Assembly: GCF_021440195.1 (NCBI RefSeq)
Contig: NZ_JAJTSZ010000001.1
Location: 496,001 to 560,000 of the forward strand
From: Dyadobacter sp. CY356
GTDB lineage: Bacteria; Bacteroidota; Bacteroidia; Cytophagales; Spirosomataceae
DNA length: 64,000 nt
Direction: 5' to 3'
Shown: in pieces, positions 62,357-64,000 of the stretch
Position numbering within the stretch: position 1 is the stretch's first letter
How the letters are laid out: every line of letters starts with the position of its first letter
Made by a program: the position numbers and the translations under genes
Notes under the pieces: model-generated
What the model was told of the DNA's origin: nothing
Databases searched by the model: none
What the model saw: the letters and a program-made list of their open reading frames with translations, nothing else

Positions 62357-64000
62357 ATGAAATATGCTTTACTTTATCAATGCGGGTTTGCCCGCATAAT
62401 TCCAGGTCGCGTCTGCTCAGAAGTGAGTGTGCTTCCTGGCGGCTCAAAACTCAAAATAGGACGAATTATGAAGCTCACCGCTTTGCTTTTTCTGATAGCA
62501 TTTATGCAGGTCAGCGCGGGCGTATATTCACAGACCGTTAGACTGAACGAAAATAATAGCGGTCTGGAAAAAGTATTTAATGAAATAAGAAAGCAAACAG
62601 GATATAATTTCCTGTATAACAACCGCTTGTTGAAAAATACATTACCCGTAAATATCCGGGTTAATGGAGAAGAGCTGAAATCTGTTCTGGATCGCGTATT
62701 TGAAAACCAGCCGCTCAGTTATTCTATTATCGACAAAACGATTGTTGTTAAAAAAAGAAAACCGACAGCAGTAAATAATGTTCCTGTCAACGCACAAAGC
62801 AGTTTGCCGCCTGCTTCGCTAGCAAAAAGTGATATTGGTCCAACCAGTTTATTAACAAATAAAGTGTCGGGATATCTATTGACGGCCGTTGATGTTTCCG
62901 GTAAAGTGACCGACGAAAAAGGTGAGCCGCTTCCGGGTGTAAGTATCGTGATCAAAGGTTTGCCACAAGGAACAACGACGTCTGCCGATGGTAGATTTTC
63001 GCTTTCAGTTCCGGGTACCAGCTCGGTTTTGATATTTTCTTTCGTTGGATATTTGCCGAAAGAAGTACCGGTTGGCAATAAAAGCGTTTTAGATGTTACG
63101 CTTCTGGTTGATACAAAAGCGCTGGAAGAAGTGGTTGTAGTAGGTTATGGCCAGATGAAAAAGGCTGATCTTACTACTGCGCAAACTTCGGTTTCAGCGA
63201 AAGATATCGGGAGAACGGTGAATACGACCATTGAACAGGCCATTCAGGGAAGAGCGGCGGGCGTGTATGTAACACAAAATTCAGGTCAGCCTGGCGGTGG
63301 TATTTCTGTGAATATTCGCGGTGTAAACTCCATTAGTGGCAGCAATGAGCCGCTTTACGTTGTTGATGGTGTGCAGATTCCCGGCCAGTCTGTTTCTTTT
63401 GGGTCGCAAAGTTCTTCAAATCCACTGGCTGGATTAAACCCTGCTGACATTGAATCCATTGAAGTATTGCAAGGTCCTTCCGCTACGGCGATTTACGGTT
63501 CCCGGGCAACCAACGGGGTTTTGATCGTTACGACAAAACGTGGAAAATCGGGTGATACCAAAATTTCCTACGGTTACCAGTATAGCTTACAAACTGCACC
63601 TGAGCCGCTTGGCGTTATGAATTTGCAGCAATATGCGCAGATGGTGGGTGAATACCATCTGCTTGCCGGTGGAAACACACCCACAGAATTTCTGGATCCT
63701 TCCTTGCTTGGAACAGGAACAGATTGGCAAAAGGAGCTTTTCAAAAGTGCTCCTATGAACAAACATCAGTTGAGTTTGAGTGGTGGAAATGATAAAACGA
63801 CTTATTATTTATCGGGAGAATATCTGAAACAGGATGGTGTTGCGCTGGGTTCAGGTTTCAACCGTTATGGTTTTCGTCTTAATCTTGATAACAAACCAAG
63901 AAAATGGGCGTCTTTGGGAGCGAATTTGAGCTTTAACCAAACCAATGATAACCTGACAACAAGCCAGGAAAATGTGATTGCCAGTGCTTTGCAGCTGACA
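62357..64000 (+). CDS. susC: SusC/RagA TonB-dependent transducer with STN domain (3' end outside window)
   Basis: An open frame of 548 codons runs from the ATG at 62357 to the window end. The long N-terminal leader (MKYALLYQCGFARIIPGR) precedes a hydrophobic signal segment (LTALLFLIAFMQVSAG), a layout common for STN-type SusC proteins. The STN domain spans about 55-135 (LEKVFNEIRKQTGYNFLYNN), the carboxypeptidase-like domain about 177-255 (GKVTDEKGEPLPGVSIVIKG), and the plug about 258-400 (VVVVGYG, AIQGRAAGVYV, ATAIYGSRATNG). The barrel is only started. It should signal through FecR to FecI on substrate import. The substrate is unknown; its SusD lies beyond the window. Confidence 0.93.
   Translation, partial: MKYALLYQCGFARIIPGRVCSEVSVLPGGSKLKIGRIMKLTALLFLIAFMQVSAGVYSQTVRLNENNSGLEKVFNEIRKQTGYNFLYNNRLLKNTLPVNIRVNGEELKSVLDRVFENQPLSYSIIDKTIVVKKRKPTAVNNVPVNAQSSLPPASLAKSDIGPTSLLTNKVSGYLLTAVDVSGKVTDEKGEPLPGVSIVIKGLPQGTTTSADGRFSLSVPGTSSVLIFSFVGYLPKEVPVGNKSVLDVTLLVDTKALEEVVVVGYGQMKKADLTTAQTSVSAKDIGRTVNTTIEQAIQGRAAGVYVTQNSGQPGGGISVNIRGVNSISGSNEPLYVVDGVQIPGQSVSFGSQSSSNPLAGLNPADIESIEVLQGPSATAIYGSRATNGVLIVTTKRGKSGDTKISYGYQYSLQTAPEPLGVMNLQQYAQMVGEYHLLAGGNTPTEFLDPSLLGTGTDWQKELFKSAPMNKHQLSLSGGNDKTTYYLSGEYLKQDGVALGSGFNRYGFRLNLDNKPRKWASLGANLSFNQTNDNLTTSQENVIASALQLT

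Overview
The window comes from a Bacteroidota genome, most likely a Cytophagales relative of Dyadobacter or Spirosoma. The genus is inferred from gene style, not from a marker gene. Evidence includes SusC/SusD pairs, a hybrid two-component sensor, a type IX secretion tag, FecI/FecR signalling, TAnnTTTG promoter boxes, and weak or absent Shine-Dalgarno sequences. I see no rRNA, tRNA, CRISPR array, transposase or phage gene.

Region 1 (1-27439) is a xylan utilization locus. A hybrid two-component sensor cut by the window edge (minus strand) faces a plus-strand run: SusC, SusD, three GH43 glycosidases, a Tat-type Gfo/Idh/MocA oxidoreductase, a secreted VOC protein, a tandem CE1 esterase, a GH10 xylanase, an acetylesterase-deacetylase fusion, a GH67 alpha-glucuronidase, a DUF1080 protein and an SSS sugar symporter. 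A T9SS-tagged GH30 xylanase lies beyond on the minus strand. Together they would cut glucuronoarabinoxylan at the surface, remove acyl, arabinosyl and glucuronosyl side groups in the periplasm and import the sugars. Gfo/Idh plus DUF1080 also suggests a 3-keto-glycoside side route.

Region 2 (27891-31210) is a divergent AraC regulator and GH29 fucosidase, with 21-bp-spaced direct repeats between them. Region 3 (31281-36415) is an arsenic operon: arsR, DUF6428, GNAT, arsC, acr3, arsO-like flavoprotein and metallophosphoesterase, with a promoter that appears leaderless.

Region 4 (36543-39922, minus) is a compact envelope redox cluster: Rieske lipoprotein, thioredoxin, ApbE flavin transferase, DUF4266 lipoprotein and DUF3570 outer-membrane barrel. 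Region 5 (40030-47859, minus) is a heavy-metal efflux system: adaptor, an RND pump fused to its outer-membrane factor, and a histidine kinase/response regulator pair. CTTAA repeats spaced about 11 bp lie upstream of both the pump and the regulator.

Region 6 (48131-53589) holds stress and envelope genes: a YflT-like protein, an AI-2E family permease, DUF808, beta-carbonic anhydrase and a DUF2383 four-helix protein. Region 7 (53636-59818) has a Nudix-type regulator divergent from a 1151-residue ThuA/sugar dehydrogenase/cytochrome c/CBM protein, with a perfect palindrome at the promoter, followed by small enzymes. Region 8 (60158-64000) is a FecI sigma factor, a FecR anti-sigma factor and the start of an STN-containing SusC transducer that runs off the window.
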